Assembly: GCF_004137685.1 (NCBI RefSeq)
Contig: NZ_QYBB01000005.1
Span: 1-64,000 of the forward strand
Reading direction: 5' to 3'
Source: Lichenibacterium minor
Lineage (GTDB): Bacteria > Pseudomonadota > Alphaproteobacteria > Rhizobiales > Beijerinckiaceae
DNA: 64,000 nt
In this document: piece by piece, positions 42,894-52,528 of the stretch
How positions within the stretch are numbered: position 1 is the first letter of the stretch
Layout: each line of letters opens with the position of its first letter
Position numbers and translations under genes: made by a program
Notes under the pieces: generated by a model
What the model was told of the DNA's origin: nothing
What the model saw: only the letters and a program-made list of their open reading frames with translations
Database searches by the model: none

Positions 42894-43435
42894 AGCGCGC
42901 CCGCACCGCCGTGGCCGATCGAGGCTTCCTCGAAGCCGATCACGATCTGGCGCAGGATGCCATCGCGCAGCCAGGACGGCACGGCGCGGCGGAGCACCCC
43001 GGGCTCGACCGCATCGGTGCGGTGGTAGCGCTCGCGCATGCCCTTGCCGGTCACCACGATCACCAGGCGAGACCCGTCGCGCTGCGCCGTCACGAGGAAG
43101 CGGTTCAGCGCGCCATGGGCCTGGGCCTGCGTCATCCCGTGCAGGTCGAGCACCCCTTCGACCGGCACGCGGCCGATCGCGACCTTGCGCTTGTAGCGCC
43201 GCTCGAGCCCGATCGGGGGCGGCTTCGGCACCGACACCGGCGGCACGTAGCTCGGCGCGTGGAACACGCGCGGCTTGGGCCGGGGCGCCGCATCGGCGGC
43301 GGGCGGCGGTGGCGGCGCGGCGTCGGGCCGGCCGAGGGGCGGCTCGGGCAGGGCCGAGCCGTCGCGGGGCGTCACGGTCGCGGCGACGCGGCGCCAGATC
43401 TCGATTTCGGCCCCGGACAGGCGGCGGATGCGCAT
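42857..43435 (-). CDS. Smr/MutS2-type domain protein
   Basis: 192 residues. A proline-rich linker (about 32-75), then an Smr domain with VLDLHGMTQAQAHGALNRFL and VVTGKGMRER; Smr domains are nicking nucleases in MutS2, but small stand-alone forms are uncharacterised. Located at the start of a minus-strand pair with the Tim44-like gene upstream. Its 3' end overlaps the MFS 3' end, a genuine convergent overlap since both ends carry conserved sequence. Confidence 0.9.
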   Translation of the reverse strand: MRIRRLSGAEIEIWRRVAATVTPRDGSALPEPPLGRPDAAPPPPPAADAAPRPKPRVFHAPSYVPPVSVPKPPPIGLERRYKRKVAIGRVPVEGVLDLHGMTQAQAHGALNRFLVTAQRDGSRLVIVVTGKGMRERYHRTDAVEPGVLRRAVPSWLRDGILRQIVIGFEEASIGHGGAGALYVRLRRPSATE

Positions 43436-43454
43436 GGCGCCGGCCGACGGGGGT

Positions 43455-44219
43455 TCAGGCGCCGGCTTCGGTGGCGACGAGGCGCCAGTTCGGGTCCCGC
43501 GCGTCGGTTTCGCGCGCGAAGGTCCACAGGTCGAACACGTCGGCCACCTGGTCGGGCGCGCCGTCGACCACGGCGCCGTCGCGGCCCCGCGTCACGGTGA
43601 TCATCTTGGACTGGAAACGGATCGTCACCTGGGCGGTGCGGCCGCGGAGCTGGGCGTCGTGCACCAGGGACTTCTCCGTGGACACGAAGGTGGTCTCGTT
43701 CTTCTCGCCCCGTTCTTCCCGGGCCGAGATGGCGGCGTCGAACCCGTCGTAGACATCCTTGGCGAGCAGCGGCTTCAGCGCCGCGCGGTCGCCGGCGGCG
43801 AACCCCGTGACGATCATCTCATAGGCGCCGCGGGCGCCCTGCATGAAGCCGTTCGGCTCGAAGCCGCCGTCGGCCGCGGCGATGCGGCCGAGGCCGTCGA
43901 GCGCCCGGGAGCCCGGCTCCACGAGGTCGCGCCACGCCGCGGCGGGGTCGGCCGCGGAAGCGGTGGCGTCCGCCGCGCGGGCTTCCCCGCGCTGCAGCGG
44001 GATCACCTCGCCGGTCCGTCGGCCGGCCCCGCGGCCGGGCTCAGGCGGCGCGGCGTCGCGGCCCGGCTTGCCTTCCCGCAGCTTGCGGCGCGCTTCGAAC
44101 GGGTCGAAGGGGGGCCGCTCGGCGCCGGTGCGGGTGCCCAGCACCGAGCGGAGCTTCCAGACGACGAAGATCGCCAGCACGGCGAAGATGACGATCGACG
44201 GGTCGAAGGACTGGTGCAT
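43455..44219 (-). CDS. Tim44/TimA-like membrane protein
   Basis: 254 residues: an N-terminal membrane segment (about 9-25, IVIFAVLAIFVVWKLRS), a Pro/Arg-rich linker, and a C-terminal Tim44-like domain (about 110-253) with EMIVTGFAAGDRAALKPLLAKDVYDGF and VTIRFQSKMITV. Alphaproteobacterial relatives of the mitochondrial import motor subunit; function in bacteria unsettled, envelope stress suggested. Divergent from fxsA. Confidence 0.92.
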   Translation of the reverse strand: MHQSFDPSIVIFAVLAIFVVWKLRSVLGTRTGAERPPFDPFEARRKLREGKPGRDAAPPEPGRGAGRRTGEVIPLQRGEARAADATASAADPAAAWRDLVEPGSRALDGLGRIAAADGGFEPNGFMQGARGAYEMIVTGFAAGDRAALKPLLAKDVYDGFDAAISAREERGEKNETTFVSTEKSLVHDAQLRGRTAQVTIRFQSKMITVTRGRDGAVVDGAPDQVADVFDLWTFARETDARDPNWRLVATEAGA

Positions 44220-44382
44220 GGGTTCGGGCCTTGCCGGCGGGTCGGGACGCGCGTTGCGCAGGCGCGACGGCGCGCCCATATTCACCTCCGAATGTGGGTG
44301 TGCCGCCCCCGATGTCCACGCCTGCCCCCGCGGAGATGTGTGGACGGCGCGGCTTCGCCCCCCTTTCCGAAGGCTTCCCGCC

Positions 44383-44832
44383 ATGCTGCGCCGCCAGAAC
44401 ATCGGAACCCTGCTGCTGCTGGGCCTCGTCGCCGAAGTGGTGGCCTTCGTCGCCGTGGTGGATTGGATCGGCGCCGGCCCCGCGGTCCTGCTCGGCATCG
44501 GCTCGACCCTGCTCGGGCTCGCCCGCCTCCGGCAGGTCGGCCTGTCGTCGATGGCGGGGCTGCGCGCCGCCGCGGCCGGTCGCCCGCCGCGGGAGGACGG
44601 GTTCGCCGACGGCGCGCTCAGCACCGCCGGGGCGGCGCTGTTGATCCTGCCCGGCTTCATCACCGACGCGATCGGGCTGGCCCTGATGGCGCCGACCGCG
44701 CGCGAATGGGTGATGGGGCGCATCGGCGTGACCGCCCTGTCGCCGACCGCGCGCCGGCCCGCCGGCGGCCCGCGCACCATCGACCTCGAAGCCCAGGACT
44801 GGACGCGGCTCGACCGCTCGCGGCCGAAGTGA
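44383..44832 (+). CDS. fxsA: FxsA family membrane protein
   Basis: 149 residues. FxsA domain with membrane segments at about 8-45 and 70-95; key pieces LLLGLVAEVVAFVAVVDWIG and ADGALSTAGAALLILPGFITDAIGLALM. Named for suppression of F exclusion of phage T7 in E. coli; physiological role unclear. Divergent from the Tim44-like gene and upstream of secB, as in other Rhizobiales. Confidence 0.93.
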   Translation: MLRRQNIGTLLLLGLVAEVVAFVAVVDWIGAGPAVLLGIGSTLLGLARLRQVGLSSMAGLRAAAAGRPPREDGFADGALSTAGAALLILPGFITDAIGLALMAPTAREWVMGRIGVTALSPTARRPAGGPRTIDLEAQDWTRLDRSRPK

Positions 44833-45013
44833 GGAGCGAGGCCGCATCGTCCGTGTCTTCTACCCCGTGTTCCCACCGGACAGGGGCGCCCCCGACGTGA
44901 TGGACTGGCTGTCGGCGTCCTGAGCGGCACGGTCGCGCTCGCTTGTCGGGGCGGGTGAAAGCGTGTTACCCGCGGCGCGAAACCGGCCCGCGCGGCCGCG
45001 GAGGATGACAGCG

Positions 45014-45496
45014 ATGGCCGAACAGAACGGGAATGGGAACGGCACAGGCGCCGGTGGCCCGCAGCTCAACGCCCTCGCGCAATACATCAAGGACCTGTCC
45101 TTCGAGAACCCCAATGCGCCGAACTCGCTGGGCCCGCAGGAGAACGGCCCCAACATCTCGATCCAGGTCAACGTCAACGCCAAGCAGTTGAGCGAGACCG
45201 ACTTCGAGGTCAGCCTGTCGCTCGAAGGTTCGGCGGGCGAGGGCGCCGGCACGCTGTTCAAGTTCGAGCTCGACTACGCGGGCGTGTTCCGCGTCGCCGG
45301 CATCCCGAACGACCAGGTCCACCCCGTCGTCATGATCGAGTGCCCGCGCCTTCTGTTCCCCTTCGCGCGCCAGATCGTCGCCGATTCGGTCCGCAACGGC
45401 GGCTTCCCGCCCCTCTACATCGACCCGATCGACTTCGCCGGCCTGTACCGCCAGCGCATGGGCGAGGGCGCCCCCCCGCCGGCCAACATGGCCTGA
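45014..45496 (+). CDS. secB: Protein-export chaperone SecB
   Basis: 160 residues. Tetrameric cytosolic chaperone that holds precursors for SecA. Seen: [46 protein letters not shown], and [36 protein letters not shown] at the SecA-binding C-terminal half. GGAGG about nine bases upstream selects the ATG at 45014 over the one at 45005. Confidence 0.97.
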   Translation: MAEQNGNGNGTGAGGPQLNALAQYIKDLSFENPNAPNSLGPQENGPNISIQVNVNAKQLSETDFEVSLSLEGSAGEGAGTLFKFELDYAGVFRVAGIPNDQVHPVVMIECPRLLFPFARQIVADSVRNGGFPPLYIDPIDFAGLYRQRMGEGAPPPANMA

Positions 45497-45525
45497 CAGG
45501 GCGGCACGGCGGGGAGGGCGGCCGC

Positions 45526-46056
45526 ATGGCGATCTACGCGCTGGGGCCCCACACCCCCCGCCTGCCGTTCGAGGGCCGGTTCTGGATCGCGCCCGGCGCC
45601 CATGTGGTCGGCGACGTCTCGCTCGGCGAGGACGTCGGCGTCTGGTTCAACGCGTCGATCCGCGGCGACCGGGCACCGATCAGCATCGGCGCCCGGAGCA
45701 ACGTGCAGGAAGGGGCGGTGCTGCACGCCGACCCCGGCTTCCCGCTCACGGTCGGCGAGGGCGTCACGGTGGGCCACCGCGCCATCGTCCACGGCTGCAC
45801 GGTGGGGGACGGCAGCCTGATCGGCATGGGGGCCGTGGTGCTCAACGGCGCCCGGATCGGTTCGAACTGCCTCGTCGGCGCCGGCGCCCTCGTCACCGAA
45901 GGCAAGGTGTTCCCGGACGGCAGCCTGATCGTCGGAAGCCCCGCCAGGGCCGTCCGGCAGCTCGACGAGGCCGCGATCGAGGGGCTGTGCCGCTCCGCCC
46001 AAACCTACGTCGACAACCTCCGCCGCTTCCGCGCCGAGCTCAAGCGCGTGGACTGA
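45526..46056 (+). CDS. Gamma-carbonic anhydrase-family protein (YrdA-like)
   Basis: 176 residues forming a left-handed beta-helix of hexapeptide repeats. Metal-ligand histidines H67, H84 and H89 are in place (VLHAD, VGHRAIVHG). YrdA/PaaY relatives bind zinc; some are carbonic anhydrases or thioesterases, others inactive. Starts 29 bases after secB. Convergent with the molybdenum hydroxylase operon across a strong hairpin. Confidence 0.94.
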   Translation: MAIYALGPHTPRLPFEGRFWIAPGAHVVGDVSLGEDVGVWFNASIRGDRAPISIGARSNVQEGAVLHADPGFPLTVGEGVTVGHRAIVHGCTVGDGSLIGMGAVVLNGARIGSNCLVGAGALVTEGKVFPDGSLIVGSPARAVRQLDEAAIEGLCRSAQTYVDNLRRFRAELKRVD

Positions 46057-46062
46057 GGGGAC

Positions 46063-46086
46063 GGGGGCGGCCCGACGGCCGCCCCC
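46063..46086. terminator. Perfect 10-bp hairpin between convergent genes
   Basis: GGGGGCGGCC (46063-46072), loop CGAC, GGCCGCCCCC (46077-46086). Lies between the stops of the carbonic-anhydrase-like gene and the molybdopterin subunit gene. Probably a shared terminator even without a T-run. Confidence 0.6.
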
Positions 46087-46095
46087 TCCGCGCGT

Positions 46096-48339
46096 TCAGG
46101 CGCCCTGCAGCTTGTCGATGGTGATCGGCAGGTCGCGGACGCGCACCCCGGTGGCGTGATAGACCGCGTTGGCGATGGCGGCACCCGTCCCGACGATGCC
46201 GATCTCGCCCAGGCCCTTCACCCCGATGGGGCTGGCCTTGTCGTCCGGCTCGTCGACGAAGATCACCTCGATGGGCCCGATGTCGGCGTTCACCGGCACA
46301 TGGTACTCGCCGAGGTTGTGGTTCATGAAGCGGCCGATGTTGTGGTCCAGCATCGATTCCTCGTGCAGGGCCGAGCCGATCCCCATCACCACGCCGCCGA
46401 GGATCTGGCTGCGCGCGGTCTTGAGGTTGAGGATCTTGCCGGCCGCCACCGCGCTGACCACGCGGGTGACGCGCACGACGCCCAGCTCCTCGTCGACCTT
46501 GACCTCCACGAAGACGGCGCTGTGCGTGTAGGACACGAAGCGCCGCGCCTGGATGGTCGACGGCGCCGCCGTCTCCTCGGCTTCCACCTTGCCCTCGTTG
46601 GAGGACTTGATGGCATCGATCAGCGACACCGAGCGGGACGGGTCGTTGGTGACGACGATGCGCCCGTCGCGGAAGGTGACGTGGTCGAGGTCCTGGTTGG
46701 CCAGCGGCGAGCCGTCGAGCTGGCGTGCGAGCTTGAACACCTTCTCGCGCACGGTTTCGCAGGCCATCTGCACGGCGGTGCCGGCCGAAGCGGCCGTCCA
46801 CGAGCCGCCCTCGATCGGTGAATAGGGCAGCGACGAGTCGCCCAGCCGCGCCGTGACGTCCTCCATCCGCAGGCCGAGCGCGTCGGCGCCGAGCTGCGTC
46901 AGGATCGTGTAGGTGCCGGTGCCGATGTCGGCCGAAGCGGTGGCCACCTCGAGCCTGCCGTCCCCCGTCAGCGTGGCGCGCGCCGACGTCTTCTGCATCA
47001 TGGCTTCCCACACGCCGGTCGCCATGCCCCAGCCGACGAGCTCACGCCCATCCGTCATGGAACGCGGGCGCGCGTCCCGCTTCGACCATCCGAAGCGCTC
47101 GGCACCCTGCGTGTAGCACTCGCGCAGCGCCTTGCTGGTCAGCTTCTTGTCTGTGTTCTGGTCGGTGTCGGCGATGTAGTTGCGCAGGCGCAGCTCCACC
47201 GGGTCCACCCCCGTGGCCGAGGCGAGCTCGTCCATCGCGGCTTCGAGCGCGTAGAGGCCCAGCACCGCGCCCGGCGCCCTCATGTCGGCGGGCGTGTAGG
47301 TGTCGAGCTTGGCCAGCTCGTAGGAGAACTTCGTGTTGTCGCACTTGTAGAGGAGGCCGGACCAGTTGACCGTGTTCTCCTGGTAGTCCTCGAAGTGCGA
47401 GGTTTCCTGCACGGCATCGTGGATGATGCTGGTCAGCCGGCCGTCCGGCTCGGCGCCGAGCGACAGCGTCTGGATCGTCAGCGGCCGATGGCCGAAGGTG
47501 AACATCTGGTCGCGCGTCAGCACGACCCTGACGGACCGCTCGAGGTCGAGCGAGGCCAGCACGGCCAGGAAGAGCTGGTACTGCGGGCGTAGCCCCGAGC
47601 CGAACCCGCCGCCCATGAAGGGCGAGATGCAGCGCACCTTGTCCTTCGACAGGCCGAACACCCCGGTGACGTAGCCCTGCGTGTTGGTGACGCCCTGGAT
47701 CTTGTCGTGCACCGTGATGGCGCCGTCGCCGTCCCACACCACCGTGGTGGCGTGGGGCTCCATCGGGTTGTGGTGCTCGACCGCGACCCGATACTCCTGC
47801 TGCACCTTCACCGGCGCCGCCGCATAGGCCTTCTCGGCATGGCCGCGGGGCTTCGGCGGGGGCTCGACGCCCGAGCGCTTCTTCGGCGGGTCGTAGCTCT
47901 GCCCCTTCTGCGCGTCGAGGTCGGTCTTCGGCACCTCGGCGTCGTAGGAAACCTCGACGAGCGAGGCCGCGTAGGTGGCGGTCTCGAAATCGTCGGCCAC
48001 CACCAGGGCGACCGGCTGGCCCGAGAACATGATCTTCGCGGAATGGAGCGCGCGGAAGGGATGGCCGGGCGGCGCCACGTCGTCGCGGTAGGACGAGTCG
48101 AGCCATGCGGTGCGCGGCCGGTTCTCGTGCGTGTACACCTTGACGACGCCGGGGACCGCTTCGGCGGCCGCGGTGTCGATCTTGGTGATCGTGCCCCGCG
48201 CGATGGCGCCCGACACGACGGCGCCGTGCAGGAGGTCGGCGGCGGCGAACTCGGCTGCGTAGCGCGCGCCGCCCGTCACCTTGGCGTGGCCGTCGACGCG
48301 CCGCTGGGCGGTCCCGACGTATTTCTGGGTCATGCTCAT
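46096..48339 (-). CDS. Molybdopterin-binding subunit of aldehyde oxidoreductase, PaoC-like
   Basis: 747 residues of the xanthine dehydrogenase large-subunit family, binding the molybdenum cofactor. Seen: GGFGSGLRPQYQLFLAVLASL, DADMRAPGAVLGLYALE-type active-site loop (here PADMRAPG), and the C-terminal catalytic segment GVKGLGEIGIVGTGAAIANAV with the base glutamate. Works with the FAD and 2Fe-2S subunits encoded just upstream; pattern and subunit sizes fit PaoABC aldehyde oxidoreductase. Starts 10 bases after the FAD gene stop. Confidence 0.93.
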   Translation of the reverse strand: MSMTQKYVGTAQRRVDGHAKVTGGARYAAEFAAADLLHGAVVSGAIARGTITKIDTAAAEAVPGVVKVYTHENRPRTAWLDSSYRDDVAPPGHPFRALHSAKIMFSGQPVALVVADDFETATYAASLVEVSYDAEVPKTDLDAQKGQSYDPPKKRSGVEPPPKPRGHAEKAYAAAPVKVQQEYRVAVEHHNPMEPHATTVVWDGDGAITVHDKIQGVTNTQGYVTGVFGLSKDKVRCISPFMGGGFGSGLRPQYQLFLAVLASLDLERSVRVVLTRDQMFTFGHRPLTIQTLSLGAEPDGRLTSIIHDAVQETSHFEDYQENTVNWSGLLYKCDNTKFSYELAKLDTYTPADMRAPGAVLGLYALEAAMDELASATGVDPVELRLRNYIADTDQNTDKKLTSKALRECYTQGAERFGWSKRDARPRSMTDGRELVGWGMATGVWEAMMQKTSARATLTGDGRLEVATASADIGTGTYTILTQLGADALGLRMEDVTARLGDSSLPYSPIEGGSWTAASAGTAVQMACETVREKVFKLARQLDGSPLANQDLDHVTFRDGRIVVTNDPSRSVSLIDAIKSSNEGKVEAEETAAPSTIQARRFVSYTHSAVFVEVKVDEELGVVRVTRVVSAVAAGKILNLKTARSQILGGVVMGIGSALHEESMLDHNIGRFMNHNLGEYHVPVNADIGPIEVIFVDEPDDKASPIGVKGLGEIGIVGTGAAIANAVYHATGVRVRDLPITIDKLQGA

Positions 48340-48349
48340 GGTGCGGATC

Positions 48350-49366
48350 TCACTGCACGCGCTTGTCGACCTGGGACTGCGGAGTGCCGGCAGCCGCCTG
48401 GGACAGGGCGCGGATGATGGCCTTGCGGGCGAGGCCGATCTTGAAGGCGTTCTCGCTCCGGCCCACCGCCGGCGCGAGGATGTGGTCGGCCACCGCCGCG
48501 AAGGCGTCGACGCCGGCCGCGCGGCCGACCAGCAGCGCTTCCGCGCTCTCGTCGCGCCACGGCTTGTGGGCCACGCCGCCGAGCGCAATGCGGGCTTCCG
48601 CCACGGTGCCGCCGTCCATCTTCAGCGCCGCCGCCACCGACACCAGGGCGAAGGCGTAGGACTGGCGGTCGCGCAGCTTCAGGTAGGTATGGTGCGGGCC
48701 GTAGTCAGCCGCCGGAAGGTCGACCGAGACGATGATCTCGTCCGGCTTCAGCGTGCTTTCGACCTGCGGCGTGTCGCCGGGCAGGCGGTGGAAATCCGCG
48801 AAGGCGATGGACCGCTCGCCCGACGGGCCCTCGACCCGAACCGTCGCGCCGAGCGCCGCCAAGGCGACGCACATGTCGGACGGATGGGTGGCGATGCACT
48901 TGTCGCTGGTGCCGAGGATGGCGTGGATGCGGTTCACGCCCTCGATGGCGGGGCACCCGGTGCCGGGCTCGCGCTTGTTGCAGGGCGTGCCGGTATCGTA
49001 GAAATAATAGCAGCGCGTGCGCTGCAGAAGGTTGCCGCCGGTCGAGGCGGCATTGCGGAGCTGCGCCGAAGCCCCGGCCAGGATGGCGGACGACAGCAGC
49101 GGGAAGCGCTCCTGCACCCGCGCGTCGTAGGCGAGCCGGCTGTTCGACACCAGGGCGCCGATGCGCAGGGAGCCGTCCGGCCCGTCCTCGATGTCGGTGA
49201 GCGGCAGGTGGGTGATGTCGACGACCGTGGTGGGCCGCTCGACGTCGTATTTCATCAGGTCGAGCAGGTTGGTGCCGCCGGCGATGAAACGGGAGCGGGA
49301 ATCCGACGCCTTGGCGCGGAGGGCATCGGCGACCGTCGTGGCGCGGACGTAATCGAAACGGTTCAT
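48350..49366 (-). CDS. FAD-binding subunit of aldehyde oxidoreductase, PaoB-like
   Basis: 338 residues. FAD motifs [13 protein letters not shown] and [12 protein letters not shown]. The central loop carries cysteines in [19 protein letters not shown] and [11 protein letters not shown], the extra cluster-binding insert known from PaoB and 4-hydroxybenzoyl-CoA reductase, so a [4Fe-4S] centre is likely. ATG overlaps the stop of the 2Fe-2S gene (ATGA), showing translational coupling. Confidence 0.92.
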   Translation of the reverse strand: MNRFDYVRATTVADALRAKASDSRSRFIAGGTNLLDLMKYDVERPTTVVDITHLPLTDIEDGPDGSLRIGALVSNSRLAYDARVQERFPLLSSAILAGASAQLRNAASTGGNLLQRTRCYYFYDTGTPCNKREPGTGCPAIEGVNRIHAILGTSDKCIATHPSDMCVALAALGATVRVEGPSGERSIAFADFHRLPGDTPQVESTLKPDEIIVSVDLPAADYGPHHTYLKLRDRQSYAFALVSVAAALKMDGGTVAEARIALGGVAHKPWRDESAEALLVGRAAGVDAFAAVADHILAPAVGRSENAFKIGLARKAIIRALSQAAAGTPQSQVDKRVQ

Positions 49367-49902
49367 TTCGCGGCCTCCAGGCGACGGGCGGCCTTGGCGT
49401 CGATGACGTGCTTCACGGCTTCGACGATGTTGGGATAGGCGCCGCAACGGCAGATGTTGCCGCTCATCGCTTCGCGGATCTCCTCGGCCGAGTGGGCGTG
49501 ACCCTCGGCGATGAGGCCGACGGCCGAGCAGATCTGGCCCGGCGTGCAATAGCCGCACTGGAAGGCGTCGTATTCGATGAAGGCGTCCTGCACGGGATGG
49601 AGGTGGCCATGCTCGGCCAAGCCCTCGACGGTGCGGATGTCGGCGCCCTCCTTCATCACCGCGAGGGTCAGGCAGGCGTTGATGCGCTGGCCGTCCACCA
49701 GCACCGTGCAGGCGCCGCACTGGCCGTGGTCGCAGCCCTTCTTGGTGCCGGTGAGGCCCATGTGGTTGCGCAGCGCGTCGAGCAGCGTGGTCCAGGGGGC
49801 GAGTTCGATCGTCGTCGGGGCGCCGTTCAGCCTGAAGCTGACGGGAATCTTCGCCATCCCGACGGGGTGGGGTGCGGGTGATGAGCTCATGCCGTCCATC
49901 AT
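49363..49902 (-). CDS. 2Fe-2S subunit of aldehyde oxidoreductase, PaoA-like
   Basis: 179 residues: plant-type ferredoxin domain with [23 protein letters not shown] and a helical domain with [11 protein letters not shown] and [12 protein letters not shown], giving two [2Fe-2S] clusters. Unlike E. coli PaoA, I see no twin-arginine signal at the N-terminus, so the complex is probably cytoplasmic. The start at 49902 follows no clear ribosome site; MAKIPVSF at 49857 is possible. Confidence 0.92.
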   Translation of the reverse strand: MMDGMSSSPAPHPVGMAKIPVSFRLNGAPTTIELAPWTTLLDALRNHMGLTGTKKGCDHGQCGACTVLVDGQRINACLTLAVMKEGADIRTVEGLAEHGHLHPVQDAFIEYDAFQCGYCTPGQICSAVGLIAEGHAHSAEEIREAMSGNICRCGAYPNIVEAVKHVIDAKAARRLEAAK

Positions 49903-50063
49903 GCTGTGGTGGGAGGCTTCGCAGCGTCACATACGCCCGGGCTCGTCGTCGGAACCCGCTGCCCCCGTCGGTCGAGAAACCGGGCGCAGCTTTGATTGGT
50001 TCCAAAGAACGGGCGCCGGCCCGGGCGGCGGAGCGGCGGGCCGCCGCGCCCCGAGTTGCGCCC

Positions 50064-50624
50064 TCACATGCCGTCGGAGGACCCGCGGGGCATGCGGGCC
50101 TGAAGGGCCGCGAAATGGGCGAGGTGGTCGTCGACCTCCGGCAGCGTCATGGCCTCGTAGCGCAGCAGCGGCGCGTAGCTGCCCTGGACCGCGTAATCGC
50201 TCATCTGGCGGGCGGTGCGCTCGTGGGCCTCGACCTGCGCGTCGATGTAGGCCTTGTCGAAGGCCGCGCCGTCGAGCGCGCCGAGGTCCGACAGCGCGGC
50301 GGAGGTCACGGGCGTTTCCACCGGGTCGGCCCCGCCCTGGTATCCCTCGTAGGCGGCGGCGCCCTGCAGCTTCCGCTCCGCTATCGTGTGGCTGTCGATC
50401 ATCCAGCGCGCCATGTCGCGGACCGCCGGGTCGCGGCTCTTGCGCAGCGCCAGCCGCGAGGAGCGGATCTCGAACGTGTTGGACGCGGAAGCCCGGCCGG
50501 CGAACTGGCGGTCGAGGGGCGACGCCACGCCGCCGGACGGCGAGGCGAGGACGGGATCCTGCGCGACGGCCGCCGAGGACAGGAAGGCGAGGCCGAGCGC
50601 GCCGGCCAATGTTGCGATTCTCAT
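50064..50624 (-). CDS. DUF4142 periplasmic protein
   Basis: 186 residues. Signal peptide (1-22, ending AVAQ), then a ferritin-like helical DUF4142 domain: [63 protein letters not shown]. Role unknown; common in rhizobia, sometimes in stress regulons. AGGATC upstream of the ATG. The preceding region lacks a clear EcfG motif. Confidence 0.9.
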   Translation of the reverse strand: MRIATLAGALGLAFLSSAAVAQDPVLASPSGGVASPLDRQFAGRASASNTFEIRSSRLALRKSRDPAVRDMARWMIDSHTIAERKLQGAAAYEGYQGGADPVETPVTSAALSDLGALDGAAFDKAYIDAQVEAHERTARQMSDYAVQGSYAPLLRYEAMTLPEVDDHLAHFAALQARMPRGSSDGM

Positions 50625-50691
50625 GGGGTGATCCTGATGTCGTGCTCCGCCGTCGTCCGGCGGATCGTGCACGCCCAACGACATCAGCCGA

Positions 50692-50716
50692 CGCGGGTTC
50701 CGTAGGGGAACCCGCG
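50692..50716. terminator. Hairpin downstream of fghA
   Basis: CGCGGGTTCC (50692-50701) and GGAACCCGCG (50707-50716) with a 5-base loop, between the fghA stop and the DUF4142 start, both on the minus strand. A likely transcript end for fghA or the hpn unit; no T-run. Confidence 0.5.
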
Positions 50717-50724
50717 GTCGTTCA

Positions 50725-51564
50725 TCACAGCCCCAGTCTCGCCGAATGCCACCTCAGATGATCGGCGATGAAACTGGCGATGAAGAAGTAGGAGTGGTCG
50801 TAGCCGTCACGCCTGTTCAGCGTCAGGCCGATCCCGGCCTCGCGACAGGCGTCTTCCAACAGCTCCGGCTTGAGCTGCTGGGCCAGGAACGGGTCGGCCG
50901 TCCCCTGTTCGACCAGGATTTCCGGCAGCCGCGCGCCGTCGGCGATGAGCGCACAGGCGTCGTAGGCCCGCCAGGCCGCGCGGTCCGGGCCGAGGTAGCG
51001 GGGCAGGGCCTTCTCGCCCCAGGGGCAGTTCATCGGCGACGCGATGGGGGCGAAGGCCGACACGGCGCGGAAGCGCCCGGGGTTGCGCAGGCCGATGGTC
51101 AGCGCGCCGTGGCCGCCCATCGAATGCCCCGACAACCCTTGGCGGTCCATGTCGAGCGGCAGCTCCGCGGCGAGCAGGGCCGGCAGCTCGTCCTCGATGT
51201 AGGCGCGCATGCGGAAGTTCGCCGACCAGGGCGCCTCCGTGGCGTCGAGGTAGAAGCCGGCCCCCACCCCGAAGTCGTAGGCTTCGTCGTCCGGCACGCC
51301 ATCGCCGCGCGGGCTGGTGTCGGGGGCGATCAACGCCAGGCCGAGGTCGGCCGCGACGCGCTGCGCTCCGGCCTTCTGGGCGAAGTTGTCCTCCGTGCAG
51401 GTGAGGCCGGCCAGGAACCAGAAGGCCGGCACCGGGCCGCGCTCGGCCTGCGGGGGCAGGAACACCGCCACGCGCATCGCCGTCCCGGTGCTCCGGGAGT
51501 CGTGCTTGAAGGTGACCTGCCGGCCGCCGAAGCAGCGGGTTTCGGACACGGTGGCGAGGCTCAT
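50725..51564 (-). CDS. fghA: S-formylglutathione hydrolase
   Basis: 279 residues. Esterase D family; hydrolyses S-formylglutathione to formate and glutathione in formaldehyde detoxification. Nucleophile S148 in GHSMGGHGAL, N-terminal FWFLAGLTCTEDNFAQKAGAQ, acid and histidine in VEQGTADPFL and GYDHSYFFIASFI. It lies 70 bases after hpnK on the same strand but is metabolically unrelated. The partner dehydrogenase is not in the window. Confidence 0.95.
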   Translation of the reverse strand: MSLATVSETRCFGGRQVTFKHDSRSTGTAMRVAVFLPPQAERGPVPAFWFLAGLTCTEDNFAQKAGAQRVAADLGLALIAPDTSPRGDGVPDDEAYDFGVGAGFYLDATEAPWSANFRMRAYIEDELPALLAAELPLDMDRQGLSGHSMGGHGALTIGLRNPGRFRAVSAFAPIASPMNCPWGEKALPRYLGPDRAAWRAYDACALIADGARLPEILVEQGTADPFLAQQLKPELLEDACREAGIGLTLNRRDGYDHSYFFIASFIADHLRWHSARLGL

Positions 51565-51634
51565 GGGCGGGCTCCGGAGCTGGACGGCTGTCGCCCCGGA
51601 TAGAGCGCCCGCGGTCCGCCCGGCAAGGGCCGGG

Positions 51635-52477
51635 TCAAACGAGGTCGCCGTAGCCGCAGGGCGTCGCGCCGCTGCGCCGGGCCGCCGCGATCACGCGCGG
51701 GGACACCAGCGCGTCGAGCTCGTCGCGGTAGCGGTAGCCCGGCGCGGCGCCCGGATAGGCGCCGTCGAGCGCCGGGTGGGTGTAGATTTCGGTGGTGCCG
51801 GCCGGCAGCCGGTCGAGCAGGCCGACGAGCCGCTCCTCCGTCACCGCGCCGGTCCAGCTCAGGCCGAACACCTGGTCCGGCACGGCGCAGCCGGCGGCGC
51901 GCAGGCGCAGCCCGAGCAGCCGGGTCCAAGGCGCCGTGATGGCCGGCAGCGCGCGGGGCGAGCCCGGCTCGACGGCGCGCACGATCCCGGCCGGCTCGGC
52001 CGGGATGCGGACGGAGCGCATGCCGTGGCGGCGGCCGACCCGGATCATCAGCGACGCCACCGTCGGGTGGAGGTGGAAGTGCTGGTGGGCGTCGACGTGG
52101 TCGAGCGGCAGGCCGGTGGCGGCGTAGGCGGCGAACTGCGCGTCCACCTCGCGGGCGAGCTGGCGCCGCATGCGGGGCGAGAAGAACAGCTCGGCGCCGA
52201 AGCGCGCCGTGTCGCGGCGGAACCAGCCGTCCGGCCCGACGAGGTCCGGCACCTCGGACGGGGGCAGGGCGGGGCGGCACTCGACGAGGGCGAGGTGCAG
52301 GCCGACGCGCAGGCGGGGCAGGCGGCGCGCGAGGTCGACCGCTTCGGCGGCGGCGGGGGCCGCCACCATCAGGCTCGCGGCGGTGAGGATGCCGTCCCGG
52401 TGCGCGCGCTCGACGGCGGCGTTGACCTGGGACGAGAGGCCGAAATCGTCGGCCGTGACGATGAGGCGCTTGGGCAT
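51635..52477 (-). CDS. hpnK: Hopanoid biosynthesis deacetylase HpnK
   Basis: 280 residues of the ChbG/HpnK (YdjC) deacetylase fold. Metal site: D10/D11 in TADDFGL and histidines in HVDAHQHFHLHP. In hopanoid producers it removes the acetyl group from the N-acetylglucosaminyl head added by HpnI. Last of the hpnL-M-I-J-K set on the minus strand, 51 bases after hpnJ. Confidence 0.94.
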   Translation of the reverse strand: MPKRLIVTADDFGLSSQVNAAVERAHRDGILTAASLMVAAPAAAEAVDLARRLPRLRVGLHLALVECRPALPPSEVPDLVGPDGWFRRDTARFGAELFFSPRMRRQLAREVDAQFAAYAATGLPLDHVDAHQHFHLHPTVASLMIRVGRRHGMRSVRIPAEPAGIVRAVEPGSPRALPAITAPWTRLLGLRLRAAGCAVPDQVFGLSWTGAVTEERLVGLLDRLPAGTTEIYTHPALDGAYPGAAPGYRYRDELDALVSPRVIAAARRSGATPCGYGDLV

Positions 52478-52528
52478 GGGCCGCGGGGCCGCCCTTCCGC
52501 CGTGGAACGGGGAAGGGCGGCCTTCAGG

